Shown piece by piece: positions 42,371 to 51,488 of a DNA stretch of 64,000 bases. The position numbers and the translations under genes are program-made. The notes under the pieces are model-generated. The model was not told where the DNA came from. It saw only the letters and a list, made by a program, of their open reading frames with translations, and searched no databases. This stretch comes from Micromonospora sp. C31 (lineage in GTDB: Bacteria; Actinomycetota; Actinomycetes; Mycobacteriales; Micromonosporaceae): positions 1 to 64,000 of the forward strand of contig NZ_JAGPXN010000006.1 in assembly GCF_018070575.1 (NCBI RefSeq), read 5' to 3'. How positions within the stretch are numbered: position 1 is the stretch's first letter; every line of letters starts with the position of its first letter.

Positions 42371-43135
42371 GTGCCCGGTGACGTGCGTCGTCTCCCGCTC
42401 GGCGAGGTCACGCTGGAGTTCGCCGGCGGCAGCGTGGTCGGCAACCGCTACCCGGCCAACTTCGACGTGCTGCACGTCGACCCCGCCCTGCCGTTCGCCG
42501 CGGTGGCCGACGGCATGGGCGCCGGCGAGGGCAGCCGCCGGGCCGGCACGACGGCCATGGGCACCCTCGTCGCGCGGGTCAGGGCCGCCTGGCCCGCGGT
42601 CGACGCACGCCAGTTGCGCGCCGCCGTGGGCGACGTCCAGTCAGCCGTACGCGCCGCCGGTGCGCACCTGGCGGAGCTGACCGGCTGCACCCTGACCGCC
42701 CTGCTCGTGGAACCCGACGGCGGGCAGGGCTGGCTCGTCCAGCTCGGCGACTCCCGCGCCTACCGTCTGCGCGACGGCCTGCTGGAGCTCGTCACCGTCG
42801 ACCACACCGCGGCCTGGCTGGGTGTGCTGCACGGCTGGTACCCGGTCGACTCCCCCGCCGCCGGTCGCGCCCGCTACCAGCTCACCCGGTACGCCGGCCA
42901 TCCGGACGAGCCGGAGGCGGACCTGCTCGCGGTGTCACTGCGCCCCGGCGACGTCTGGCTGCTCTGCACCGACGGCGTCAGCGACCAGGTCGACTATCAC
43001 CTGATGCGGGAACTCCTGGCGGCACCGCGCCCCGAGGAGGCGGTGCGGGACCTGCTCGACGGCACCCTGGCGGCCGGCGGCGACGACAATGCCACCGCCG
43101 TGGTCGTCCGGGTCCACGCCACGGCTGCCCGCTGA
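42371..43135 (+). CDS. PP2C-type serine/threonine phosphatase
   Basis: About 254 residues from GTG 42371; an earlier in-frame GTG (42260) abuts the previous stop but adds a basic, unconserved tail. PP2C motifs: RYPANFDVLHVD, AVADGMGAGEGSRRAGTTAM (metal Asp), WLVQLGDSRAYRL, VWLLCTDGVSDQV and GGDDNATAVVV (metal Asp). The opening lacks the usual RxxNED motif and has NRYPANFD instead, so metal binding may differ. It may reverse Ser/Thr kinase signalling; no kinase is in the window. Confidence 0.83.
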   Translation: MPGDVRRLPLGEVTLEFAGGSVVGNRYPANFDVLHVDPALPFAAVADGMGAGEGSRRAGTTAMGTLVARVRAAWPAVDARQLRAAVGDVQSAVRAAGAHLAELTGCTLTALLVEPDGGQGWLVQLGDSRAYRLRDGLLELVTVDHTAAWLGVLHGWYPVDSPAAGRARYQLTRYAGHPDEPEADLLAVSLRPGDVWLLCTDGVSDQVDYHLMRELLAAPRPEEAVRDLLDGTLAAGGDDNATAVVVRVHATAAR

Positions 43136-43153
43136 GGGGCCGACAAAGACGCC

Positions 43154-43188
43154 GCTGGCCGGCACCCCGGGTTCGGGTGCCGGCCAGC
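43154..43188. terminator. Terminator after the PP2C gene
   Basis: GCTGGCCGGCACCC and GGGTGCCGGCCAGC form a perfect 14-bp stem with a 7-nt loop between the convergent PP2C and transglycosylase-like genes. Confidence 0.78.
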
Positions 43189-43215
43189 GAACCCCCTTGC
43201 GTGGAAGGTCTGTGG

Positions 43216-43806
43216 TCAGTTGTTCCAGTGCTCGGCGACGAGGTCGGCGGCCTGCTGCTCCCACTGGGCGTAGTGGTCGGGGTACGCCGACACCTGCACG
43301 GTCTGCGCGGCCTCGGTCAGGGGCATGTCCTGCCAGCCGTCGACCTGCTTGAGGCCCTTGAGGAACGCGAGGGTGGAGTACTCGGGGTCGGTGATCTGCT
43401 CGACCGTGCCCCAACCACTGGACGGGCGCTGCTGGAACAGGCCCTGCGAGTCGTGGTCGTTGCGGTCACCCAGGTGACCCAGGTTCTCCAGCTTCGACTC
43501 CTGCAACGCCGTGGCGATGGAGACCACCGCGGCGCGCTCGTCCATGCCGGCCTTCTTCGTCGCCGCGATGATCGCCTTGACGTTGGCCACCTGCTCGTCG
43601 GACAACTCGACGTGCGACTGCGTGCCCTGCACACCATGCGGAACCAGCTTGCCCATGTCCGGCTTGTCGGCCTGCACGGCGACGGCGGTGATCGGGGTCG
43701 CCGCCTGCACCGGGGCGGTGGTGTCGGTCATCGGGCCGGCGGCCACACCACCGGCGAACGCGAGACCGGCGATACCGAGAACGCTGTTACGGATGATCGT
43801 GTTCAT
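43216..43806 (-). CDS. Secreted lytic-transglycosylase-like protein
   Basis: The 196-residue protein has a signal peptide (SVLGIAGLAFAGGVAAGPMT). Its domain (residues 80-185) has VVSIATALQESKLENLGHLG, DRNDHDSQGLFQQRPSSGWG and ITDPEYSTLAFLKGL, then SAYPDHYAQWE. The Glu of ALQESK followed by GLFQQRPS is the pattern of actinobacterial lysozyme-like peptidoglycan hydrolases. It probably remodels the cell wall. A leader of several hundred bases with competing hairpins precedes it. Confidence 0.8.
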   Translation of the reverse strand: MNTIIRNSVLGIAGLAFAGGVAAGPMTDTTAPVQAATPITAVAVQADKPDMGKLVPHGVQGTQSHVELSDEQVANVKAIIAATKKAGMDERAAVVSIATALQESKLENLGHLGDRNDHDSQGLFQQRPSSGWGTVEQITDPEYSTLAFLKGLKQVDGWQDMPLTEAAQTVQVSAYPDHYAQWEQQAADLVAEHWNN

Positions 43807-44560
43807 CGCAGATGCTCCATTCGGGGGTCGGCACCCACACGCCGAAGGGGGATCGGCTCACGCGGGTGCAAGCACCGTCCGGCGCCCAAGAACTCGGGGG
43901 ATCTCCGGTCGAACCGGAGAAGATCTCTCCGGCCGTCGCAGCTGGAGGAAGGACAGACCGGCCGGATCGGCCGGATGTCCGACCGGTGCGGGCCAACAAG
44001 GACCCGGGCTGCCGCGCGGGGCCGGGGGCCGCCCCGCACGTCGGTCGGACCATGTGTAACGACCGCCGGCCCACCATCATTCCCGGGGGCCCGGCACACC
44101 ATCGCGTCGGCGCGGCGTGCCCTGCTCGGTCGTACGCAGGGTGTAACGACCCCGCCCCGGCCACGATTCCGCCCCCACGATGCCCCCGACCACACCCCCA
44201 AACCAGACAACCCGCCGCATACGCCCCGACGACGACCCGGGTGCCCAGGCCGCACCGGACAGCCGCCACGCGACCGGACATCGGTCGCAGCGGTTCACGT
44301 GCGACCGATGGAGATCTTGGTAGCTGACGGCCCCTGGAGGGGCAGTTCCTCACCAAGATCTCTCAGAAGACCCCAACCGGAGCCAGAAGCGGAACGGGCA
44401 CGGCAGGACAGGGGACACCCCCCCCACCACGACGCCGCAGCGCCGGGCACAGCGCAGCGTGCACCAGAAGACGCGAAGCCGGCGATCCCGCCCCACCGTG
44501 GCACCGACCGGACTAACCTCGGCAGGAGGGCCGGGCGCGATGCCTGCGGAGGTGATTCGG
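43807..44560. other. Long non-coding region, leader of the wall-hydrolase gene
   Basis: About 750 bp without a supportable gene. The 130 bp next to the wall-hydrolase start are rich in inverted repeats. GTGTAACGACC occurs twice (44054-44064 and 44141-44151), 87 bp apart; on the minus strand it reads GGTCGTTACAC and may be a regulator site or promoter element. It resembles the long riboswitch-bearing leaders of actinobacterial wall hydrolases, but I could not fit the c-di-AMP (ydaO) consensus. Confidence 0.45.
43902..43932 (-). promoter_or_regulatory. Mutually exclusive hairpins in the leader
   Basis: TCTCCGGT (43902-43909) pairs with ACCGGAGA (43913-43920). The same CCGGAGA (43914-43920) can instead pair with TCTCCGG (43926-43932). 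Only one of the two stems can exist at a time, the arrangement of an attenuator or ligand-responsive switch. It lies 96 bp upstream of the start codon on the transcribed (minus) strand. Confidence 0.45.
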
Positions 44561-45424
44561 ATGGCCGCACCCACCGACGCGGCGGTACTGGTCGGGCTCG
44601 GCACGGAGCGCAACCTGTCACTGGTCAGGCTGGCCGCGCAGGAGGCCGCCACGCACGGCCGTCCGCTGTGCCTGTTGCACGCGTTCGACTGGGCGGGCGC
44701 GCTTGAGGCGCCGTCTGTCGCGGGGTCGCGCGAGCACGCCGAGGAGCTGATCGCCCGGGCCACGGAGATCGCCAACGAGGTCGAGCCGTCCCTTCCGGTG
44801 AGCGGCGAGATCGTCGAGGGCGCCCTCGTGGCCACCCTGGTCCGCCGGTCGGAGTCGGCGTTCCTGCTCGCTGTCGGGGACGGCGGCATGGCCAGGAGCG
44901 ACGAGTGCGTGTCGGTCGACGCCCCGGCGGTGCAGCTCGCCGCCCGGGCCGGCTGCCCGGTGCTGGTGGCCCGTCGGGAGCCGCCGCCGCAGGGGCCGGT
45001 GCTGGTCGGGGTGGACGGCTCGGACAGCTCTCAGGCCGCTCTGGAGTGGGCGTTCGGGTGCGCGGCCGGGCGGGCGGCGCGGCTGCTGGTGGTGCGTGTC
45101 GTCGAGCCGGAGGCGGAGGCGGACGCGGAGGATCCCGAGCGGCTCGCCGGGATGGTGGCGCGCTCGGCGCACCGGTTCCCGTCGGTGGCCGCGGAGTGCC
45201 ACACGATCCGGGGCGACCCCGGCGCCGTCCTGGTGGAGCAGTCCCGCTCGGCGCAGGTGGTGCTGGTCGCCGCCCGGGGCGACGAGCCGTGGCGGGGCAT
45301 GCTCGGAGCGGTCAGCCAGACGCTGCTCTACCACTCCCCCGCGCCGCTGATCGTGGTGCGCGGGCTGACGGGGATCGCGGCGGAGGGGCGCAATGCCCGC
45401 CGCCAACGGGACCAAGGGCCCTGA
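44561..45424 (+). CDS. Universal stress protein, tandem UspA domains
   Basis: The 287-residue protein has two Usp folds. The second is clear: PVLVGVDGSDSSQAALEWAF, then LLVVRVVEPEAEAD and QVVLVAARGDEPWRGMLGAV, with SQTLLYHSPAPLIVV. The first is degenerate, lacking the GxDGS motif (VLVGLGTERNLSLVRLAAQE). ATG 44561 has GGAGGTGA 5 nt upstream; ATG 44540 is an alternative. Tandem-Usp proteins are hallmark members of the mycobacterial DosR regulon. It precedes the phosphoketolase on the same strand by 96 bp. Confidence 0.85.
   Translation: MAAPTDAAVLVGLGTERNLSLVRLAAQEAATHGRPLCLLHAFDWAGALEAPSVAGSREHAEELIARATEIANEVEPSLPVSGEIVEGALVATLVRRSESAFLLAVGDGGMARSDECVSVDAPAVQLAARAGCPVLVARREPPPQGPVLVGVDGSDSSQAALEWAFGCAAGRAARLLVVRVVEPEAEADAEDPERLAGMVARSAHRFPSVAAECHTIRGDPGAVLVEQSRSAQVVLVAARGDEPWRGMLGAVSQTLLYHSPAPLIVVRGLTGIAAEGRNARRQRDQGP
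45408..45421 (+). promoter_or_regulatory. DosR-box-like site before phosphoketolase
   Basis: GGGACCAAGGGCCC, followed by T, matches the inner core of the mycobacterial DosR box (GGGAC-N4-GTCCC) except for one base in the right arm. It overlaps the end of the USP gene, 100 bp before the phosphoketolase start. The same arms occur before the second Acg gene. Confidence 0.45.
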
Positions 45425-45520
45425 TCCACAGTGGCATCGACCGGCGATGCTGAGGCCGGCCCGGACGAATCCGCGCTCTGCGGATGCAGGATCTCCCAAC
45501 CCGCGAGAGGCTCATGCAGT

Positions 45521-47923
45521 ATGGATACCGCTCTCGACCTGCACAGCCCACTGACCGATGACGAGCTGCGCCGGCTGGACGCCTACTGGCGGGCGGCGAA
45601 CTACCTGACCGTCGGGCAGATCTACCTGCTGGACAACCCGCTGCTGCGCGAGCCGCTGGCGCCCGAGCACGTCAAACCGCGCCTGCTCGGCCACTGGGGC
45701 ACCAGTCCGGGCCTGAACCTGCTCTACGCCCACCTCAACCGGGTCATCGTCGCCCGTGACCTGTCCGCCCTGTTCGTCACCGGCCCCGGTCACGGCGGCC
45801 CGGCGATCGTCGCGAACACCTGGCTGGAGGGCACCTGGAGCGAGGTCTACCACCACGTCGGCCGTGACGAGGCCGGCATGGCCAGGCTGTTCCGCCAGTT
45901 CTCGTTCCCCGGCGGCATCCCCAGCCACGTGGCGGCGGAGGTGCCGGGCTCGATCCACGAGGGCGGCGAGCTGGGGTACGCGCTCAGCCACGCCTACGGC
46001 GCGGCCTTCGACAACCCCGACCTGCTGGTGGCCTGCGTCATCGGTGACGGGGAGGCGGAGACCGGCCCGCTGGCCGGGAGCTGGCTCTCCAACGTCTTCC
46101 TGAACCCGGCCCGCGACGGAGCGGTGCTGCCGATCCTGCACCTCAACGGCTACAAGATCGCCAATCCGACGGTCCTGGACCGGATTCCCGAGGACGACCT
46201 GATCGCCATGATGCGCGGCTTCGGCTACGAGCCGTACGTGGTCGCCGGCGACGACCCGGCGACGGTGCACCAGGTGCTCGCCGGGACGCTGGACCGGGCG
46301 CTGGACGAGATCGCCGCGATCCAGCGACGGGCCCGCTCGGGCGGCGCCGTCGAGCGCCCCCGCTGGCCGATGATCGTGCTGCGTACGCCGAAGGGCTGGA
46401 CCGGCCCGCGCGACGTCGACGGCAAGCAGGTCGAGGGCACCTACCGCGCGCACCAGGTGCCGCTGTCCGAGGTACGCAAGAACCCCGATCACCTGGCCGA
46501 GCTGGAGCGCTGGCTGCGCAGCTACCGCCCGGAGGAGCTCTTCGACGCCACCGGCGCACCGGTCGCCGAACTGGCGGAGCTGCCACCCTCGGGCGAGCGG
46601 CGGATGAGCGCCAACCCGGTCACCAACGGCGGGCTGGTGCTGCGTGACCTGGCGCTGCCGGACTTCCGCGACTACGCCGTCGACGTGCAGAAGCCCGGCG
46701 AGACGGTGGCCGGCGCGACCGGTGCCCTCGGCCCGTGGGTACGCGACGTGATCAGCGCCAACCCGGAGACGTTCCGCCTCTTCGGCCCGGACGAGGTCGC
46801 CTCGAACCGGCTCGGCGCGGCGTTCGAGGTCACCGGCCGGGCCTGGATGGCCGGCACCGTGCCCGGCGACGACCACCTCTCCGCCGACGGGCGGGTGATG
46901 GAGGTCCTCTCCGAGCACCTCTGCCAGGGCTGGCTGGAGGGCTATCTGCTGACCGGCCGGCACGGCATCTTCACCAGCTACGAGGCGTTCATCCACATCG
47001 TCGACTCCATGCTCAACCAGCACGCCAAGTGGCTGAAGGTGACCCGGGGCATCCCGTGGCGCAAGCCGGTGGCCTCGCTGAACTACCTGCTCTCCAGTCA
47101 CGTGTGGCGGCAGGACCACAATGGCTTCTCCCACCAGGACCCGGGCTTCATCGACCACGTGATGAACAAGAAGGCCGAGGTGGTGCGCGTCTACCTGCCG
47201 CCGGACGCCAACACCCTGCTCTCCACCATGGACCACTGCCTGCGCAGCCGGCACTACATCAACGTGGTGGTGGCCGGCAAGCAGCCCGCCCCGAACTGGC
47301 TGTCGATGGACGAGGCCGTCCAGCACTGCCGGCGCGGCATCGGGATCTGGGACTGGGCCAGCACGGACGCCGGCAGCGAGCCGGACGTGGTGCTGGCCTG
47401 TGCCGGGGACGTGCCGACGCTGGAGACGCTGGCCGCCGCGGACCTGCTGCACCGGCACCTGCCGGAGCTGAAGGTGCGGGTCGTCAACGTGGTCGACCTG
47501 ATGCGCCTGCAACCGCCGACGGAGCACCCGCACGGGCTGTCGGACAAGGAGTTCGACACCATCTTCACGCGCGACAAGCAGGTCATCTTCGCCTACCACG
47601 GCTATCCGTGGCTGATCCACCGGCTCACCTACCGCCGCACCAACCACAACAACCTGCACGTACGCGGCTACAAGGAGGAGGGCACCACCACCACGCCCTT
47701 CGACATGGTGATGCTCAACGACCTGGACCGCTTCCACCTGGTCATCGACGTCATCGACCGGGTGCCGGGGCTGGCCGACCGGGCCGCCCACCTGCGGCAG
47801 GAGATGGTCGACGCGCGGCAGGCCTGCCGGGACCACACCCGCGAACACGGCGAGGACGACCCCCGGGTCGTGGAGTGGCGCTGGGTGCGCGAGACGGACC
47901 CCGGACTGCGCGGTGACCAGTGA
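45521..47923 (+). CDS. Xylulose-5-phosphate/fructose-6-phosphate phosphoketolase
   Basis: The 800-residue protein has full family length. It is TPP-dependent: [80 protein letters not shown] and the TPP site [15 protein letters not shown] with the later NGYKIANPT. The C-terminal region has [20 protein letters not shown]. It splits xylulose-5-P or fructose-6-P with phosphate into acetyl phosphate and an aldose phosphate, a way to make ATP and acetate when respiration is limited. It ends in a coupled GTGA junction now separated from the USP gene by a repeat. Confidence 0.95.
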   Translation: MDTALDLHSPLTDDELRRLDAYWRAANYLTVGQIYLLDNPLLREPLAPEHVKPRLLGHWGTSPGLNLLYAHLNRVIVARDLSALFVTGPGHGGPAIVANTWLEGTWSEVYHHVGRDEAGMARLFRQFSFPGGIPSHVAAEVPGSIHEGGELGYALSHAYGAAFDNPDLLVACVIGDGEAETGPLAGSWLSNVFLNPARDGAVLPILHLNGYKIANPTVLDRIPEDDLIAMMRGFGYEPYVVAGDDPATVHQVLAGTLDRALDEIAAIQRRARSGGAVERPRWPMIVLRTPKGWTGPRDVDGKQVEGTYRAHQVPLSEVRKNPDHLAELERWLRSYRPEELFDATGAPVAELAELPPSGERRMSANPVTNGGLVLRDLALPDFRDYAVDVQKPGETVAGATGALGPWVRDVISANPETFRLFGPDEVASNRLGAAFEVTGRAWMAGTVPGDDHLSADGRVMEVLSEHLCQGWLEGYLLTGRHGIFTSYEAFIHIVDSMLNQHAKWLKVTRGIPWRKPVASLNYLLSSHVWRQDHNGFSHQDPGFIDHVMNKKAEVVRVYLPPDANTLLSTMDHCLRSRHYINVVVAGKQPAPNWLSMDEAVQHCRRGIGIWDWASTDAGSEPDVVLACAGDVPTLETLAAADLLHRHLPELKVRVVNVVDLMRLQPPTEHPHGLSDKEFDTIFTRDKQVIFAYHGYPWLIHRLTYRRTNHNNLHVRGYKEEGTTTTPFDMVMLNDLDRFHLVIDVIDRVPGLADRAAHLRQEMVDARQACRDHTREHGEDDPRVVEWRWVRETDPGLRGDQ

Positions 47924-48040
47924 GCGCGAGGAGTGAGCTTGCGAGCCCCGCAGTCGCGCACGAAAGGCGAGACCAGTGAGCGCGAGGAGTGAGCTTGCGA
48001 GCCCCGCAGTCGCGCACGAAAGGCGAGACCAGTGAGCGCG
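47915..48040 (+). repeat. 56-bp tandem repeat at the phosphoketolase/USP junction
   Basis: Two full copies of a 56-bp unit (47915-47970, 47971-48026) and a partial third copy (GACCAGTGAGCGCG from 48027). Each unit begins with the end of the phosphoketolase frame (GAC CAG TGA) overlapping a GTG. The unit includes GAGCGCGAGGAGTGAGCTTG. The layout suggests insertion or amplification exactly at a former GTGA stop/start overlap. Since 56 is not a multiple of 3, the frame is broken between copies. Confidence 0.88.
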
Positions 48041-48049
48041 GGGAACCCG

Positions 48050-48922
48050 ATGAGCGGCAACGAGATCCTGGTCGGCTACGACGGCTCCGCCGACGCCTCC
48101 GCCGCACTGGAGTGGGCGCTGGAGGAGGCCGGCCGCAGCGGGCGGCCGGTGCGGCTGGCGTACGTCTTCGAATGGCTCACCGTGGCCGGCTGGATCGGTC
48201 CCGGCATCGCTCCCGGCATCTGGCCGGACGAGACGGCCCGCCGGCAGGTCGAGGAGCTGGTGCGCAAGGCGGCGGCGGACGCGTCCGCCGCGCACCCGGA
48301 GCTGACCGTCACGGGTGAGGTGTTCGACGGGCCGCCCGCGCTGGTGCTCCAGGAACGTTCGGCGCAGGCCGACCTGCTGGTGCTGGGCACCCGGGGGCAC
48401 GGCGGCTTCGGCGGGCTGCTGGTCGGCTCGACCGCGGTCGCCGTCGCCGCCCACGCGCACTGCCCGGTCGTGGTCGTGCGCGGCGAGGCCGCCGCCGGGG
48501 GGCGCACCGGACACGTGGCGGTCGGCGTGGACGGTTCCGAGTGTTCACTGCTGGCGCTGGGCTTCGCCTTCGAGCAGGCCGCGGCCCGGCGGGTTCCCCT
48601 GCACGTGGTGCGGGCCTGGCATCCGCCGACCGGGCAGCGCCCGCCGTCGGGTCCCGAGGCGCGGGAGGCCGCGGCGGCCGACCGGGCCGAGTTGGACGAG
48701 CCGCTGGCCCGGTGGGGCGCGACGTTCCCCGACGTGCCGGTGACCGTGGAGGTGGCGGAGGGGCGCCCGGCGTCCCTGCTGGTCGACGGCAGCCGCAACG
48801 CCTGCCTGGTGGTGGTGGGCACCCGGGGCCGGGGCGGCCTGACGGGGATGCTGCTCGGTTCGGTCAGCCAGCAGCTCGTCCAGCACGCCCACTGCCCGGT
48901 GGCGGTGGTCCGGGAACGCTGA
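48050..48922 (+). CDS. Universal stress protein, tandem UspA domains
   Basis: The 290-residue protein has two complete Usp domains: ILVGYDGSADASAALEWALE, VLGTRGHGGFGGLLVGSTAV, VAVGVDGSECSLLALGFAFE and VVGTRGRGGLTGMLLGSVSQ. The G-x2-G-x9-G(S/T) ATP-binding motif is present in both. ATG 48050 is chosen by family alignment; GTG 48032, inside the last repeat copy, is the alternative and would preserve the old overlap. It likely belongs to the same regulon as the first USP. Confidence 0.9.
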   Translation: MSGNEILVGYDGSADASAALEWALEEAGRSGRPVRLAYVFEWLTVAGWIGPGIAPGIWPDETARRQVEELVRKAAADASAAHPELTVTGEVFDGPPALVLQERSAQADLLVLGTRGHGGFGGLLVGSTAVAVAAHAHCPVVVVRGEAAAGGRTGHVAVGVDGSECSLLALGFAFEQAAARRVPLHVVRAWHPPTGQRPPSGPEAREAAAADRAELDEPLARWGATFPDVPVTVEVAEGRPASLLVDGSRNACLVVVGTRGRGGLTGMLLGSVSQQLVQHAHCPVAVVRER

Positions 48923-48955
48923 GCGGGAGGCCCTCCGCCGACGTACGGGGGGCGG

Positions 48956-51298
48956 TCACCGGGTCTCGGCCGGTTCCGCGGGGCTCAGCGAGAAGTAGTC
49001 CTCCTCCTCCTGGGCGAGGTGCAGCCGCAGGATCGCCTCCAGTCCGTAGAGGGCGGCGAGCAGGTCGGTGAGCTGGTCCCGGCGCAGCGGGCCGGCGCCG
49101 GCCTGCGCGAGGTGGGCGCCGATCCGGTCCACCAGCCGGCGGATCTCCACGTGGGCGCGGCTCATCGTCGAGGTCGCCTCGGCGCTGCCCAGCGGATCGG
49201 CCAGCGCCGGGTAGAGCTGACGCTCCTCGGCCGCCTCGTGCGGCAGCACCTCCCCGGCCAGCCTGCGGTGCGTCCCGCGCAGCGCCGGTAGGCACTCCGG
49301 CGCGTCCGGTGCGGTGGCGACCAGGTCGGCGGTGTCCCGCAGGGCGGCGAGCACGTCGTGGATCCCGCCGTGTTCGGCCGCGAACCGGTCGAGCAGCTCA
49401 CGGGTGCCCGGCGGCACGTCGCGACGGCGTAGCCCACCCCCGAGGGCACGCAACGCGTTGAGGATCACCAACACGTCGATGCCCTCCTGGAGGAAGGCCC
49501 CGGCGACCGGGGGCAGCCGGCCGAGGGCGGCGGCCAGCATCGCCAGCACCGCGAGGCCCATTCCGACCGTGGCGCTCTGCACCGCGATCCGGCGGGCGTA
49601 CCGGGCGACCTCCACCGCGTCGGCGAGCCGGTCGAGCCGGTCGACGGTGAGCACCGCGTCGGCGACGTCGGCCGAGGCGGTCGCCCCGGTGGCGCCCATG
49701 GCCACCCCGACGTGCGCCTCGGCGAGGGCGGGCGCGTCGTTCACCCCGTCGCCGACCATCACGGTCACCGCCCGACGCGCCTCGGCGCGTACGCGGGCCG
49801 CCTTCTCCCCGGGCGCACACCGGGCCACCACGTCGTCCACGCCCACCACCCGCGCGACCTGGGTGGCGACGTCGGGCCGGTCCCCGGTGACCATCACGAT
49901 GCGCCGCAGCCCCGCCTCGCGCAGCCGGCGCACGGTGCGGCGGGCGTCGGGGCGTACCGGGTCCTCCAACAGGATCGCGCCGAGCGGACCGCGCTCGCCG
50001 CTGACCCAGACCACCGAGCGGCCGGCCAGCTCGGCCCGGGACCGGGCCCGCCCCGCCCAGTCGGGCAGGTCGCCGTCGAGCTGACCGACCCGGACCTGCC
50101 GCCCGTCGACCGACCCGCGTACGCCCCGGCCCGGCTCCTCGGTCACCCCCGCCGGTTCGGTCAGCGGCAGGCCCCGCTCGCGCGCCTGCGCCACCAGCGC
50201 GCGGGCCAGCACGTGCGGGGAGAGCTGCTCGACCGAGGCGGCGAGACGCAGCACGTCGTCACGGTCGCCGCCGGGGGCGGCCACGACCTCGGCGGCGCGG
50301 GGACGGCCGGCGGTCAGCGTGCCGGTCTTGTCGACCAGCAGGGTGCGGGCCCGGCCGAGCAGTTCCAGCGAGCCGCCGTCGCGGACCAGCACCCCGCGCC
50401 GGGCGGTACGGGACAACCCGGACACGATCGCGATCGGGGTGGCCAGCAGCAGCGGGCACGGGGTGGCGACCACCAGCACGGCCACCGCCCGGACGAACTC
50501 GCCGGAGAGCAGCCAGCCCAACCCCGCCAGGACCAGGGTGAACGGCACGAACGCGGCGGCGTACCGGTCGGCGAGGCGAACCATCGGCGCCTTGTGGGCG
50601 GTCGCCTCCTCGGCCAGCCGGACGATGCCCGCGTAGGTGCTCCCCGCAGCGTCGCTCGTCGCGCGCATCGGAAAGCCGGCGCCGGCGTTGACCACCCCAC
50701 TGGCGACCTGCTCGCCGGCCGCCCGCCGCACCAACTGCGACTCGCCCGTCACCACCGACTCGTCGAGGGTCACCGGCTCGTCGACCTGCCCGTCGACCGG
50801 CACCACGTCACCCGGGCCGACCAGCAGCCGGTCCCCCGCCGCCACCCGCTCCAGCGGCACCACCTCGACGCCCCCGTCCGGGCCGCGCCGCCGGGCGGTG
50901 CGGGGGGCGCGGGCGAGCAGCGCACGCAGGTCCCGGGTCGCCCGCCCCCGGGCGTACGCCTCCAACGCCCGCCCGGTGGCCAGCATCACCGCGATCACCG
51001 CACCGGCCAGGTACTCCCGCACGATCAGCGCGCCGACCAGGGCCAGCACGGCGATCACGTCCACCCCGAACTGCCGGCGCCACAGCTGCCGCAGCACCGA
51101 CCAGGCCGCGGGCACCAGGGCGGCCACGGTGGCGGACGCCCACACCGCCTCGGCCGCGTCCCGCCGCCCGGCGAGCCGCAGCGCCGCCCCGGCCAGCACC
51201 AGCGCCGTCACCCCGGCCAGCGGCGCCCACAGCAGCAGGCGCGACCGGTCCCGCCGTACCGGCTGCTCCGGCACGCACTCCCGCGGCTCCGATCCCAC
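48956..51298 (-). CDS. P1B-5-type metal-transporting ATPase with C-terminal hemerythrin domain
   Basis: The 780-residue P-type ATPase has six core spans plus extras. Motifs: VTLDESVVTGES, ATPCPLLLATPIAI (TPCP in the transport span instead of CPC), VDKTGTLTAG with the phospho-Asp, SVEQLSPHVLA, VTGDRPDVATQ and MVGDGVNDAPALAEA, then QEGIDVLVILNALRAL. No N-terminal metal-binding domain is present. Residues 640-770 form a hemerythrin-like HHE domain: DRFAAEHGGIHDVLAAL, GEVLPHEAAEERQLYPALA, MSRAHVEIRRLVDRI and LRLHLAQEEEDYF. TPCP plus a hemerythrin tail defines subgroup P1B-5, linked to Fe, Co or Ni export and to oxygen/redox sensing. Confidence 0.92.
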   Translation of the reverse strand: MGSEPRECVPEQPVRRDRSRLLLWAPLAGVTALVLAGAALRLAGRRDAAEAVWASATVAALVPAAWSVLRQLWRRQFGVDVIAVLALVGALIVREYLAGAVIAVMLATGRALEAYARGRATRDLRALLARAPRTARRRGPDGGVEVVPLERVAAGDRLLVGPGDVVPVDGQVDEPVTLDESVVTGESQLVRRAAGEQVASGVVNAGAGFPMRATSDAAGSTYAGIVRLAEEATAHKAPMVRLADRYAAAFVPFTLVLAGLGWLLSGEFVRAVAVLVVATPCPLLLATPIAIVSGLSRTARRGVLVRDGGSLELLGRARTLLVDKTGTLTAGRPRAAEVVAAPGGDRDDVLRLAASVEQLSPHVLARALVAQARERGLPLTEPAGVTEEPGRGVRGSVDGRQVRVGQLDGDLPDWAGRARSRAELAGRSVVWVSGERGPLGAILLEDPVRPDARRTVRRLREAGLRRIVMVTGDRPDVATQVARVVGVDDVVARCAPGEKAARVRAEARRAVTVMVGDGVNDAPALAEAHVGVAMGATGATASADVADAVLTVDRLDRLADAVEVARYARRIAVQSATVGMGLAVLAMLAAALGRLPPVAGAFLQEGIDVLVILNALRALGGGLRRRDVPPGTRELLDRFAAEHGGIHDVLAALRDTADLVATAPDAPECLPALRGTHRRLAGEVLPHEAAEERQLYPALADPLGSAEATSTMSRAHVEIRRLVDRIGAHLAQAGAGPLRRDQLTDLLAALYGLEAILRLHLAQEEEDYFSLSPAEPAETR

Positions 51299-51376
51299 CT
51301 GCGGATCGTCTCAACGCCCACCACGTCCCGGAGGAGATCCGGGTGAACCGGCGGGGGCGAGACGCCCGGCCGCGCC

Positions 51377-51390
51377 GGGACCTGCGTACC
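51377..51390. promoter_or_regulatory. Weak DosR-box-like site between ATPase and Acg genes
   Basis: GGGACCTGCGTACC has a perfect GGGAC left arm and one further mismatch in the right arm. It lies in the 190-bp divergent gap, about 80 bp from the ATPase start and 100 bp from the Acg start, where a shared activator could work. Confidence 0.25.
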
Positions 51391-51488
51391 GTGCGTCGGC
51401 ACGGAGGATGACGCAGGATGGAGCGGCGTCCCCGCCCGGGGCACCGTCGGGCTGGGGCACGATGGGGAGAAACGGAAAGGTCGTAACC

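Noticed and set aside
43807..44000. c-di-AMP (ydaO-type) riboswitch before the wall hydrolase
   Set aside because: The context fits, but I could not place the conserved core segments in the reverse-strand leader, so only the alternative hairpins are reported.
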